Below, piece by piece: positions 33,923-43,345 of a stretch of 64,000 bases of DNA (the stretch's first letter is position 1; each line of letters opens with the position of its first letter). The stretch is from Litorimonas haliclonae (GTDB lineage Bacteria > Pseudomonadota > Alphaproteobacteria > Caulobacterales > Maricaulaceae): assembly GCF_965138505.1 (NCBI RefSeq), contig NZ_CBCSCO010000003.1, forward strand, positions 372,001 to 436,000, in the 5' to 3' direction. Made by a program: the position numbers and the translations under genes. The notes below the pieces were generated by a model. That model saw only the letters and a list, made by a program, of their open reading frames with translations, searched no databases and was not told the DNA's origin.

Positions 33923-34522
33923 TTAAGCCGTTTCGTATCCGAATGTAGCTGTGTAATGCGGATCATTTTCAAAATTTGACTTCCAATTTTCTAGCCCCGG
34001 GGCCCGGTCTTGCCAATTCAGATGTCCTGCTCGATAACTCGCGTAATCTAGCGCGCAAACAATCGCCAAATTACCATACGTCCAAGGCCCATCAATCCAT
34101 TTACAAATACGCTCAAGCGTCTCGATTGACTGGACAATAGCCGTTTCATGGCGATTTATCGCCTCATCCCAATGCAAGCTCTTAGGCCTGACTGTTTCTT
34201 GCCGATAATTGTAAACTGCGTCGGATAAACCGTCGCCAAGAGCATGCTGCCAGAGGTTCAAATAACGCGCGTCTCCTGATTTCGGCAATAAGGGAGCGTT
34301 TCCTAGGCTATCCAGATATTCGCAAATGACAGGGCTATCGAATAAATACTGGTCGGGTTTCCATTCCAAAGCCGGGATTTTACCGAGCGGGTTGTCACCC
34401 GCTATGTAGCCCTTAGCCCCCTCTTTCTCGGGTCGAGTTTCAGCTATTTCTAGCCTGTGATAGCGGGCCAAAATCATGGCTTTGCGGGCATAAGGAGAAA
34501 TCGGATGACAGAAAAGGTTCAT
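33923..34522 (-). CDS. Glutathione S-transferase family protein
   Basis: A 199-residue GST. The thioredoxin-like N-terminal domain begins NLFCHPISPYARKAMILARY and contains NPLGKIPALEW with the cis-proline and the DSPVICEYLD glutathione gamma-glutamyl contact. The C-terminal helical domain follows, with TYGNLAIVCALDY. The Ser/Cys near the N-terminus could serve as the catalytic residue. It lies 37 nt downstream of guaA on the same strand. Substrate unknown. Confidence 0.87.
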   Translation of the reverse strand: MNLFCHPISPYARKAMILARYHRLEIAETRPEKEGAKGYIAGDNPLGKIPALEWKPDQYLFDSPVICEYLDSLGNAPLLPKSGDARYLNLWQHALGDGLSDAVYNYRQETVRPKSLHWDEAINRHETAIVQSIETLERICKWIDGPWTYGNLAIVCALDYASYRAGHLNWQDRAPGLENWKSNFENDPHYTATFGYETA

Positions 34523-34559
34523 TACGCGCTTACTCTCCTAGCCTAGAAAAAGATTTTGA

Positions 34560-36140
34560 CTATTCCCACTCAATTGTTCCGGGGGGTTTTGATGTTACGT
34601 CATAAACCACCCTGTTAACGCCGCGCACTTCATTGATGATTCGAGTAGCCGTCTCGCCAAGAAATTCGTGAGTGTAAGGATAGTAATCAGCCGTCATTCC
34701 GTCAGTGGAGGTTACGGCCCTCAAGGCGAGGACATAGTCATATGTTCGGCCATCCCCCATGACGCCCACCGTCTTAACAGGCAGTATCACGGCAAAAGCC
34801 TGCCATATATCATTGTAAAGGCCGTGCTTTCTAATTTGGTCTAGATATATCGCATCGGCGTCACGAAGTATATTCAGGCGCTCAGCCGTTATTTCTCCAG
34901 GGCAGCGGATAGCAAGGCCCGGTCCTGGGAACGGATGGCGCTCAACGAAATCTGCGTGAAGTCCCAATTCACGCCCTAAAGCTCGGACTTCGTCTTTGAA
35001 GAGTTCCCTAAGGGGTTCCACGAGCTCCAAATCCATACGTTCCGGAAGCCCGCCAACATTGTGATGGGATTTAATCGTCACAGACGGTCCGCCGTCAAAA
35101 GACACGCTTTCAATTACGTCTGGATAAAGCGTGCCCTGAGCGAGAAATTTAGCTCCTCCAATAGATTTCGCTTCCCGTTCAAAAATATCGATGAAGGTTC
35201 CGCCAATGATTTTCCGCTTTTGCTCAGGGTCGCTAACACCTTCGAGTAGCCCCAGAAACTCTTCCCCTGCGTCGACATGAATGAGGTTGATGTCATAGTG
35301 ATCGCGGAAGAGAGACGTGACCTGTTCGCTCTCCCCTTTGCGCATCATGCCCGTATCAACATAAACGCAGGTGAGCTGGTCCCCGATGGCTTCGTGGATA
35401 AGAATCGCGGCGACTGAACTATCGACTCCGCCAGAAAGACCGCAAATGACTTTCCCCTCGCCCACTTGTTTTTGGATCGCGACAATCATCTCGTCCTTAA
35501 AGGCAGACATTGTCCAGTCGCCTTTAAAGCCAGCAATATTATGCGTGAAGTTGCGAAGTATCATTGCGCCATTTCTGGTATGAACAACTTCTGGATGGAA
35601 CTGCAGGCCATAGAAATCACGGCTCTCATCCGCAATTGCGGCGAAAGGTGCATTCGGAGACTTTGCAATAATTTCAAAGCCCTCTGGCATTTTACTCACG
35701 CGGTCTCCGTGAGACATCCAGACACGTTCATCCGCGCCAACCTTCGCCAATCCGGCGAAAAGAGGGGAGTCTTTAACGATACTTAGATCAGCGCGGCCAA
35801 ATTCTTGGTCGTTCGACGCCTCAACCGAGCCGCCTAGCTGCGCACACATAGTCTGTTGACCATAACATATCCCCAAGACAGGTACGCCTAATGTCCAGAT
35901 AGCCTCATCGGCCCGGGGGGTTCCAATACCAGTTACACTGCTCGGCCCGCCAGACAATATGATAGCCTTCGGATTGAACGACTTAAGCAGCTTCGCATCG
36001 ACACGGTTATAAGGGTGAACTTCAGAGTAAACGCCGCTTTCTCTTACTCGCCGGGCGATAAGCTTTGTCACTTGAGATCCGAAGTCGATAATCAGCAACT
36101 GCTCATGTTGTTCGGTAACGAGCTCATGCGTATCTGTCAT
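34560..36140 (-). CDS. guaA: GMP synthase (glutamine-hydrolysing)
   Basis: A 526-residue two-domain enzyme that aminates XMP to GMP. The class I glutamine amidotransferase domain has GICYGQQTMCAQLGG with the nucleophile Cys and LQFHPEVVHT with the histidine. The ATP-pyrophosphatase domain has GLSGGVDSSVAA near residue 240, and the dimerisation domain ends KPPGTIEWE. It overlaps the rsmB-like gene by 4 nt, and guaB lies nearby on the same strand, giving a guanine-nucleotide group. Confidence 0.97.
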   Translation of the reverse strand: MTDTHELVTEQHEQLLIIDFGSQVTKLIARRVRESGVYSEVHPYNRVDAKLLKSFNPKAIILSGGPSSVTGIGTPRADEAIWTLGVPVLGICYGQQTMCAQLGGSVEASNDQEFGRADLSIVKDSPLFAGLAKVGADERVWMSHGDRVSKMPEGFEIIAKSPNAPFAAIADESRDFYGLQFHPEVVHTRNGAMILRNFTHNIAGFKGDWTMSAFKDEMIVAIQKQVGEGKVICGLSGGVDSSVAAILIHEAIGDQLTCVYVDTGMMRKGESEQVTSLFRDHYDINLIHVDAGEEFLGLLEGVSDPEQKRKIIGGTFIDIFEREAKSIGGAKFLAQGTLYPDVIESVSFDGGPSVTIKSHHNVGGLPERMDLELVEPLRELFKDEVRALGRELGLHADFVERHPFPGPGLAIRCPGEITAERLNILRDADAIYLDQIRKHGLYNDIWQAFAVILPVKTVGVMGDGRTYDYVLALRAVTSTDGMTADYYPYTHEFLGETATRIINEVRGVNRVVYDVTSKPPGTIEWE

Positions 36141-37435
36141 TTCGTTCTCTCCATAACGGCAAAGAAAAAGCCGTCAGTATTTGTCGCCGCTGGCGTCAAT
36201 GTCAGGGTGCACCCGTCCGCCGACCAAGGTTTCGGAGCGTTTACGCCAAATTTTTCTTCCCAAACCTCCCCTGCCGACAGCAGAGTGAAGTTCTCGTTTT
36301 CTTCAAGAAAGGCGTAAACTTGGGCTTCGTTTTCTTCGGCAAGCATGGAGCAAGTCACGTAAAACAACAGTCCCCCATCAGGTTTCACAAATCCTTTAGC
36401 GCTTTTCAAAACTGATCTCTGCTCGTTATTACGTCTTTCTAACGCGTCTTCTGATAACCGCCATTTCGCGTCCGGTTTACGACGCCATGTTCCGACTCCG
36501 GTACAGGGCGCGTCGACCAAAACCCGGTCCATTTTCCCAACTAAGTCTTTGAGGCTTTCCGAAGGTGGCTGACGCACTTCTATGACAGACGCGCCCGCAC
36601 GTTGCGCTCGCTGATACAGCGGAGAGAGCCGGCGCTTATCTATATCAAATCCAAATACCTGACCTTTGTTCTCCATGTCTGCAGCCAGAGCGAGAGACTT
36701 TCCGCCTCCTCCGGCGCAATAATCAAGCACTTTCTCGCCGGGCTTAGCATCAACCAGCAGGCTGACAATCTGAGATCCTTCATCCTGAATCTCTATCGCC
36801 CCTGTTTGATATTCCGGTTCAATCTGAACATTTGGCAGACGGGCATCCCCTTCAAGAGCCTCAACGCGCAGACCAATAGGAGAAATTTCGGTTTTTTTAA
36901 GCCCCTTGGCTTTCAGGGAGGACAAAACTTTGTCCCGCTTGCTTTTAATAGTATTCACACGAAGGTCGAGAGGCGGGCGTGCGGTAAGAGCTTGGCCTTC
37001 CGCAACGGCCATTTCGTCAAAATTGGTTTCGAACATCGGCCAAAGCCATTCCGGCACATCCGCTTTTATCCAGTCAGGCGCCGAGTCGATTTGAATAGAA
37101 CCCTTCAAGCGTTTCTGCTCTTCGGCACTTAATTTTGAGGGCGCGTGTTGGTCTTCGGCAAATTCCTTTATTAGATCATCAACGGTATGACCGCCTCTGA
37201 AAACAGCGGCCCCTAATGCAAGCGCTCGCGGCGTTTCACTTGCCATACGAAACCCGATTGAACTTTTTGAACGTAGGGCATCATGCACATAATTTCCAAT
37301 GGCAGAACGGTCTTTCGAACCTGCAAAGCGGTGTTTCTTTCCCCAATCACGGAGAGCCATAGTTGCAGGTGTTTTGCGTTCCAGAATATCTCCTAGAACT
37401 TCCGCCGCCGCCTGTATTCGTCCGCCAAGTCTCAT
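36137..37435 (-). CDS. RsmB/NOP2-type RNA (cytosine-5-) methyltransferase
   Basis: A 432-residue SAM-dependent rRNA m5C methyltransferase. The N-terminal half resembles NusB/RsmB. The catalytic half has LDYCAGGGGKSLALA (SAM binding), VDAPCTGVGTWRRKPDAKW with one Cys, and YVTCSMLAEENEAQV with the second catalytic Cys. ATG 37435 was chosen (MRLGGRI); AGG lies 7 nt upstream, and longer starts precede no conserved sequence. It sits between guaB and guaA, overlapping guaA by 4 nt. Confidence 0.88.
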   Translation of the reverse strand: MRLGGRIQAAAEVLGDILERKTPATMALRDWGKKHRFAGSKDRSAIGNYVHDALRSKSSIGFRMASETPRALALGAAVFRGGHTVDDLIKEFAEDQHAPSKLSAEEQKRLKGSIQIDSAPDWIKADVPEWLWPMFETNFDEMAVAEGQALTARPPLDLRVNTIKSKRDKVLSSLKAKGLKKTEISPIGLRVEALEGDARLPNVQIEPEYQTGAIEIQDEGSQIVSLLVDAKPGEKVLDYCAGGGGKSLALAADMENKGQVFGFDIDKRRLSPLYQRAQRAGASVIEVRQPPSESLKDLVGKMDRVLVDAPCTGVGTWRRKPDAKWRLSEDALERRNNEQRSVLKSAKGFVKPDGGLLFYVTCSMLAEENEAQVYAFLEENENFTLLSAGEVWEEKFGVNAPKPWSADGCTLTLTPAATNTDGFFFAVMERTK

Positions 37436-37548
37436 AAATTTACCTGAAATTCCAAAAATAGTATTCTGCTGAGTATTTAGATAGATGTCTGCAGTAAGGA
37501 CCATCAGAATGCAGCGCTACTACGGACTGAAATGTGTTAATTTCTGCA

Positions 37549-39006
37549 TTAGGTGGGCATTGAATAATTGGGCGCTTCGCGCGCAATATGAACGTCATGG
37601 ACATGGCTTTCGCGCAATCCCGCATTAGATATTTTGACAAATTCCGCGTTTTTATGAAGCTCGGAAATCGTGCGAGATCCTGTATACCCCATTGCGGCCC
37701 GTATGCCGCCGATCAATTGGTGCAAGATAGGACCGACGGGACCTTTATAAGCTATGCGGCCTTCAATGCCTTCGGGGACAAGTTTCATGGAGTCGTTGAC
37801 TTCCTTTTGGAAATACCGATCCGCTGACCCTCTCGCCATAGCAGAGACAGAGCCCATGCCGCGATAGGATTTATATGACCGCCCTTGATAGAGGAAGACT
37901 TCCCCGGGGGTCTCTTCAGCGCCGGCCAAGAGAGAGCCTACCATGGCGCATTCTGCCCCGGCCGCGAGGGCTTTGGCCATATCCCCTGAATATTTGATAC
38001 CGCCATCAGCGATGACAGGTACGCCCGCCTTATGGGCGACGGAACAGGCATTTATAATCGCTGTCAGCTGGGGCACGCCCACCCCTGCAACGATGCGTGT
38101 TGTGCAGATAGAACCTGGGCCAATTCCTACTTTAATAGCGTCCGCTCCAGCGTCAATAAGCGCCTCTGCCGCTGCCGCAGTTGCGATATTCCCGGCGATA
38201 ATCTGTGCGTCTGGGTAATCCGTTTTTAATTGCCTGACCGCGTCCAATACTTTGGACGAATGTCCGTGAGCCGTATCAATTACTACGGCATCAACTCCTG
38301 CTTCGATCAGAGCGACCGCCCGGTCATATCCCGCCTGCCCCACTGTGGAGGCCGCAGCGACGCGCAATCGACCTTTTTCATCCTTGCAGGCATTGGGAAA
38401 GCTCTCGGCCTTATCCATGTCTTTGACGGTAATTAGTCCAACACAATTATAAGCATCATCTACGACCAAAAGCCGTTCGATCCGATGGGTGTGCAATAGC
38501 GCCCTCGCCTCTGACTCGGATGCGCCTTCTTTTACAGTCACTAAATCCGTGGTCATCAAATCTTTGACCAACACAGACGGCTCATCAGCAAAGCGGACAT
38601 CGCGATTGGTGACGATACCGACTAGCTTTCCGCTAGGTTCGACAACAGGAATACCGGAAATACTGTGATGGCCAGCTAACGTACGCAAATCAGCCAGAGT
38701 TGCCTCAGGGCCAATCGTGATTGGATTGACCACCATCCCGGATTCGTACCGCTTTACCTTACGGACTTCTTCGGCCTGTTCTTCGATAGAAAGATTGCGG
38801 TGTATTACGCCAATTCCGCCCGTCTGAGCCATGGCAATTGCCAGTGGGGCTTCCGTAACTGTATCCATAGCCGCACTGACCAAGGGCACGTTAATCGTAA
38901 TCGTTTTTGTCAGACGCGTTTTAAGGGTGGCGTCAGCGGGTACGATGTCAGAAGCCTGGGGCTGCAAAAGGACATCATCGAAGGTTAACCCTTCTCGAAT
39001 CTCCAT
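37549..39006 (-). CDS. guaB: Inosine-5'-monophosphate dehydrogenase
   Basis: A 485-residue IMPDH that oxidises IMP to XMP, the committed step to GMP. It has LTFDDVLLQP at the N-terminus, two CBS domains (about residues 90-205), the active-site loop GPGSICTTRIVAGVGVPQ, a GSLLAGAEETPGE phosphate site and the flap region with SADRYFQ. It leads guaB-rsmB-guaA on the minus strand. Confidence 0.97.
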   Translation of the reverse strand: MEIREGLTFDDVLLQPQASDIVPADATLKTRLTKTITINVPLVSAAMDTVTEAPLAIAMAQTGGIGVIHRNLSIEEQAEEVRKVKRYESGMVVNPITIGPEATLADLRTLAGHHSISGIPVVEPSGKLVGIVTNRDVRFADEPSVLVKDLMTTDLVTVKEGASESEARALLHTHRIERLLVVDDAYNCVGLITVKDMDKAESFPNACKDEKGRLRVAAASTVGQAGYDRAVALIEAGVDAVVIDTAHGHSSKVLDAVRQLKTDYPDAQIIAGNIATAAAAEALIDAGADAIKVGIGPGSICTTRIVAGVGVPQLTAIINACSVAHKAGVPVIADGGIKYSGDMAKALAAGAECAMVGSLLAGAEETPGEVFLYQGRSYKSYRGMGSVSAMARGSADRYFQKEVNDSMKLVPEGIEGRIAYKGPVGPILHQLIGGIRAAMGYTGSRTISELHKNAEFVKISNAGLRESHVHDVHIAREAPNYSMPT

Positions 39007-39092
39007 GGGAGTCTCCTATCTCTTTTGCAGGCGGGGGTTATCAGGAATCCTTCGCACTCGCAAAGAGAAAACCGTAAGGAGCTGTTAATAAA

Positions 39093-39854
39093 TCAGTCTG
39101 TTTTGGGATTTTGCAAGTTCAACGCGACGAGATAAATCTCTGGACTTCCTTTTCGTGATGACTCCGGCTTGAAATGCTTCACCGTCTGGAAACGCGATTT
39201 CAGCTCATTCAGCAAGGAAGACTCAGCCCCGCCTTGAAACACTTTTGACGCAAAATGGCCTCCTGGCCGCAAAGTTCGCATTGCAAAATCTGCGGCAGCT
39301 TCGACCAGCGCGACGGTTTTCAAATGGTCCGTTTGTTTATGACCGGTCGTATTGGCCGCGAGATCAGACAGAACAACATCCGGCGAGGCATCCAGATAGG
39401 TTTTTATCTTCTCAGGAGCATCCTCTTCCATAAAATCATATTCTATCAAATCTGCGCCCGCGACCATATCGACAGGCAGAATATCAATGCCAACAACGCG
39501 TTTGGCGCCGCGCTTCAGGGCAATTTGCACCCAACCTCCGGGCGCGCAGCCCAGATCTACGACGAGGCTGTCATGTTTCAGAAGATTAAACTTATCATCG
39601 AGCTCTTCTAACTTGAAAGCCGCCCGGGATCTGTATCCCTTAATTTGGGCCTCGCGCACATAGGGGTCATTAATCTGGCGTTCGATCCAAAGCTTCGAAG
39701 AAATTTTTCGCCCGCGTGCGGTCTTCACCTTTTTGTGCATCATGCGGGTTGCATTATCTTGCTCGGCCTTAGGCGTACGGCGCCCCCGTTTCGGCGCCGA
39801 TGGCTTTCCGCCCGACATGCGGCGCGGACGTGTATCTTTTGGAGGTTTGCTCAT
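39093..39854 (-). CDS. rlmE: 23S rRNA (uridine-2'-O-)-methyltransferase RlmE
   Basis: A 253-residue FtsJ/RlmE methyltransferase that modifies U2552 in the A-loop. The catalytic tetrad region is seen in YRSRAAFKLEELDDKF, SLVVDLGCAPGGWVQIAL, VVLSDLAANTTGHKQTDH and GGHFASKVFQG. A ~45-residue basic N-terminal extension precedes the domain, longer than in E. coli (209 aa). It overlaps the ppx/gppA stop by 4 nt. Confidence 0.94.
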   Translation of the reverse strand: MSKPPKDTRPRRMSGGKPSAPKRGRRTPKAEQDNATRMMHKKVKTARGRKISSKLWIERQINDPYVREAQIKGYRSRAAFKLEELDDKFNLLKHDSLVVDLGCAPGGWVQIALKRGAKRVVGIDILPVDMVAGADLIEYDFMEEDAPEKIKTYLDASPDVVLSDLAANTTGHKQTDHLKTVALVEAAADFAMRTLRPGGHFASKVFQGGAESSLLNELKSRFQTVKHFKPESSRKGSPEIYLVALNLQNPKTD

Positions 39855-40993
39855 TCTGCGGCCTCTGCTTCATCGTTCGGGGGGACTTCATCATTATCGG
39901 GCAAAGTTCGAATTGTTTGCTGCCGATTCATAAGCCCCATCAACATACCTTCGCGCAGACCTCGATCCGCAACCCGAATCATTTTGCTAGGCCACATTTC
40001 ACAGATTACATCCGTAATAGCGCAGCCCGCTACCAACAATTTCGCTCGGTCCCGTCCGATACAAGGCTCTTTCGCTCGATCGTCAGGACTACGGCTCGCC
40101 ATATTACGGGCAACTTTTACGGCATCGCGTGAGCGGAACCAAAGCCCATCGACTTTATCCCGTTGATAATATGGGAGTTTGAGATGAATTCCCGCCAGAG
40201 AGGTGATCGTCCCAGACGTCCCGATAATATGTCCCTTCCCGTCCTCGAAAGCTCGCGTGAAACGCGTGTCGCACGCTTTTTCCGCAATCGTGTCTCTGAC
40301 AAACTGCTTCATATCTTCATACCAGCTCTCACGGTCCGCGGTTTCAGGTATGCGTTCAGAAAGCGTGACGACGCCGATAGGTAAAGACGCCCAAGCGCTA
40401 ATCGGCGGACGGTGGGTCTTCATTTTGTGATTGGGATCCCGCAATTTGCGAATATCCACCCAGCTAAGTTCCGTGGAGCCCCCACCAATATCAACAACGA
40501 GAGCTACATCCTTGGTCGGGTCTATAAGGTTGAGACACCCCATGACTGCCAGACGCGCTTCCACCCGGGCAGAAATGATTTCCAAGGCGATACCCGTTTC
40601 ATTCTTGACCCGTGACAGGAACTCTTCGCCGTTCCCGGCCCGGCGGCAGGCTTCGGTCGCAATACAGCGCCATCGTTTTACATTTTTGGATTTCATTTTC
40701 CGTGCGCAAACGCCCAAAGCATTCACGGCGGCGTCCATACTCTGTTGGGATAACTGGCCGGAAGCGGCAAGCCCCTGCCCTAATCGAACAACTTTCGAAT
40801 AGCTGTCAACGATTTGAAACCCATGGCTCAGTTCTTTTGCAATCAAAAGACGGCAATTATTAGTACCAAGATCTAAGGCCGCATATGTGGCGGGCTTCTC
40901 TCCGCTTCGTCTGCGGGGTCGCCCTGACCGTCTCCGTCGCTCATGGCCCTTTGCCGATGAGGAGGCGGATCCGGACGATTTTTGGTCCGGCAT
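39851..40993 (-). CDS. Ppx/GppA family phosphatase
   Basis: A 380-residue exopolyphosphatase/pppGpp phosphatase. After a basic ~30-residue leader, the actin-like fold shows YAALDLGTNNCRLLIA (phosphate 1), LVVDIGGGSTELSW (phosphate 2) and GTSGTITSLAGI. Its length is that of the short, Ppx2-like form. It is coupled to rlmE. Whether polyphosphate or pppGpp is the main substrate cannot be decided. Confidence 0.9.
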   Translation of the reverse strand: MPDQKSSGSASSSAKGHERRRRSGRPRRRSGEKPATYAALDLGTNNCRLLIAKELSHGFQIVDSYSKVVRLGQGLAASGQLSQQSMDAAVNALGVCARKMKSKNVKRWRCIATEACRRAGNGEEFLSRVKNETGIALEIISARVEARLAVMGCLNLIDPTKDVALVVDIGGGSTELSWVDIRKLRDPNHKMKTHRPPISAWASLPIGVVTLSERIPETADRESWYEDMKQFVRDTIAEKACDTRFTRAFEDGKGHIIGTSGTITSLAGIHLKLPYYQRDKVDGLWFRSRDAVKVARNMASRSPDDRAKEPCIGRDRAKLLVAGCAITDVICEMWPSKMIRVADRGLREGMLMGLMNRQQTIRTLPDNDEVPPNDEAEAAE

Positions 40994-41124
40994 GGTCTGC
41001 TCTCATTTTTATGACAGGGTCGCTTCAGGTAAAAACCGAGCGCCTCACTGTCTGTTCCCTTAGACGGTAACGGATTAAAAGCGGTTGGTAAATGTGAAAA
41101 TGGAGTTAGTCCAGAGAGTGGATC

Positions 41125-42870
41125 TTAATGAATATCGATATGGTCAGAGAGCTGTGACCAATCCGGTTCGGGCCTTAGCGCTTCCATCGCGTCGTGTTGG
41201 GACAGAAATATTTGTCCCGTTAGGTGATCTAGGAAGTTCGATCTGAAAAGCCGCTCCTTTACCCGGCTCTGCATATCCGAAAAGTGAAGTTTGACCCCAA
41301 TACGTTTCAACCGCTTGTTCACCTCAAACAGGCTAGATAGAGCGCTCGCGTCAATCCGGCTAACAGCCGTACACATGAGTACTAAATCCCGCATATCCGG
41401 GCTTTCCGAAATCAGGTCGGACACTCTCTCCTCCAACGACCGGGCGTTTGCATAATAGAGGCTCTCGTCAATTCTTAGTGTTTTGACCTCCTCATTCGTC
41501 TCGACAACAAAGCGGGCGGCGTCCCGGTAATGCTCGGTCCCGGGAAAGCGACCAACCTCTGCGATGTGAGGGTGTAGCGTTTGGCGAATATGCAGCGCCA
41601 TTGCGAGTATAACCCCCGCCAAAACGCCCCATTGCACACCGAAAATCAAAACCGACAAGAATGTTGCCAAAGCGGTAATGCCGTCCGCTCGGCTATAGAC
41701 CCAGGTGCGCCACAGACTCTTAAAATCAAGAAGAGAGAGACAGGCGATGATAATGAGCGCGGCCAGAACGGCCAGTGGCAAAGCTTTTAGAACTGGCGTC
41801 AAAAAGAGCGCCGTTAGTGCCATGAAGAAGGCTACAATTACATTGACTAAAGGAGTTTTCCCGCCCGCTGTTGCGTTTACCGCCGTTCGCGACATGCTCC
41901 CGTTAATAGGATAGCCTCCGGTCAATCCGGCAACGAAGTTTGCGCCCCCTAATCCCAAAAGCTCTCGGTTCATATCGAGTTTTGTTCTGTTTCTGGCCGC
42001 GAATTCCTGACCGGTAGAACCGCTATCTACAAAAGACACGACGGCAATTACGGCCGCGGGAACAACTAGCATTTTGAGCATATCCAGCGAAGCCGCCGGA
42101 ACTTTGAAGGGAGGAAGTCCGGCGGGCACGCGGCCAACGACCGCTAGGCCAAACCGCTCGTGCAGTCCCAACCCCAGACTAATCAGAATGTAAACAGAGA
42201 TAACGACAATCGGCGCCATGCGGGCGAGTAGTTTTGCTCGCCGGCTTTTCATGCCAATTTTCACGAGTGCCAGTCCAAGGTTTCTCTGAATGATGAGTAA
42301 AATAATACAGGCCGACACCCCGACTATCAGAGCCACCGCTTTTGTATCACCCAGGCTGTCCAATAACGAATCAGTAAGGCTCAATGCGGTTGTTCCGGAC
42401 GCCGTCACGCCCAAGATATGTTTGAGTTGAGAGATGATAATGAGCATGGCAGCGCCCGTGATATAGGCAGATACAACTGGCCGGGCGACGAAATTCATCA
42501 AAAACCCACCGCGAAGCAATCCTGCACCGATCAGAAAAACACCGACTAGCGCAGCAAGTGCGGCGGCGCTGATTAAACGAGTGCCTTCTGGTAGAACGGC
42601 AATACTCGCAGCCGTCATAAGTGAAATAACGGCGGTAGGGCCGACATTAAGCTGACGGGATGACCCAAGCAGCGCATAAGCAATCAGCGGGAAAATAGAG
42701 ACATAAATCCCAAGTTGAGGTGGAAGCCCAGCTAAGAGAGCATAGGCAAGACATTGGGGAACAAGCAGAATAGAGACAATTGTCGCCGAAACCAGATCTT
42801 CGCCAAAAACGACCGGGGAGTAGCCTTGCAGCCAATCGAAGTGTTTACGAACTGCCCCGACAAATTTCAC
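41125..42870 (-). CDS. SulP family anion (sulfate) permease
   Basis: A 581-residue SLC26/SulP transporter. The N-terminal signature PQCLAYALLAGLPPQLGIYVS is near residue 38, and about 11-12 transmembrane helices follow, including GLTGGYPINGSMSRTAVN. A C-terminal STAS domain (from ~residue 455) holds LVLMCTAVSRIDASALSSL. The family moves sulfate, bicarbonate or other anions. The start is GTG with AGGA 10 nt upstream. No cys genes adjoin it here. Confidence 0.9.
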   Translation of the reverse strand: MKFVGAVRKHFDWLQGYSPVVFGEDLVSATIVSILLVPQCLAYALLAGLPPQLGIYVSIFPLIAYALLGSSRQLNVGPTAVISLMTAASIAVLPEGTRLISAAALAALVGVFLIGAGLLRGGFLMNFVARPVVSAYITGAAMLIIISQLKHILGVTASGTTALSLTDSLLDSLGDTKAVALIVGVSACIILLIIQRNLGLALVKIGMKSRRAKLLARMAPIVVISVYILISLGLGLHERFGLAVVGRVPAGLPPFKVPAASLDMLKMLVVPAAVIAVVSFVDSGSTGQEFAARNRTKLDMNRELLGLGGANFVAGLTGGYPINGSMSRTAVNATAGGKTPLVNVIVAFFMALTALFLTPVLKALPLAVLAALIIIACLSLLDFKSLWRTWVYSRADGITALATFLSVLIFGVQWGVLAGVILAMALHIRQTLHPHIAEVGRFPGTEHYRDAARFVVETNEEVKTLRIDESLYYANARSLEERVSDLISESPDMRDLVLMCTAVSRIDASALSSLFEVNKRLKRIGVKLHFSDMQSRVKERLFRSNFLDHLTGQIFLSQHDAMEALRPEPDWSQLSDHIDIH

Positions 42871-42910
42871 AAGTCAAAATCCTGTAATGTCATTAAGAAA
42901 ACCCTTTATC

Positions 42911-43342
42911 CTACTCTGAATCTTTTCTCTCTAATTCATACTCGTTCAATAGAGGGTATATTTGCGTTAAATTATAAGGGCTTTCTTCTAACGCCTTAAT
43001 TACTGAATCTGCTCCCATGGTTTTGACATGCGCAAAGGCCCATAGCGCGGCGGAGCGCATACCACTGGCACAAAAAGTAACAATTGGCCGAGGTGTCTTT
43101 TCATAAGCCGAGACGCTCGCCTCAATAAGCTCTGAAGAGAGCCCGCCCAACATGGGAATAAAATGATACTCCAATGATAATGCCTGTGCCGCCTGCCCCA
43201 TGCTTTCTGATGTCGGTTGCAGGGGCGCTTCGTTCTCCGGACGATTATTGATTATACCTTGAATTCCCTGTTCTGAAAGGGATTGGAGCTGCGCAGGGAG
43301 GAGCTGTCCGCAAACAAACACATCCCCGGGAAGTTCATACAT
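42911..43342 (-). CDS. DUF442 / beta-lactamase-hydrolase-like phosphatase domain protein
   Basis: A 143-residue protein of the TIGR01244/DUF442 family, a tyrosine-phosphatase-like fold. It starts with an ELPGDVFVCGQL segment, continues with GIQGIINNRPENEAP, and carries the loop FCASGMRSAALWA, a Cys-x4-Arg version of the phosphatase P-loop typical of this family. In some bacteria the domain is fused to a sulfur dioxygenase-like lactamase; here it is alone. It lies 3 nt after tkt and is probably co-transcribed with it. Activity unknown. Confidence 0.85.
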   Translation of the reverse strand: MYELPGDVFVCGQLLPAQLQSLSEQGIQGIINNRPENEAPLQPTSESMGQAAQALSLEYHFIPMLGGLSSELIEASVSAYEKTPRPIVTFCASGMRSAALWAFAHVKTMGADSVIKALEESPYNLTQIYPLLNEYELERKDSE

Positions 43343-43345
43343 GGT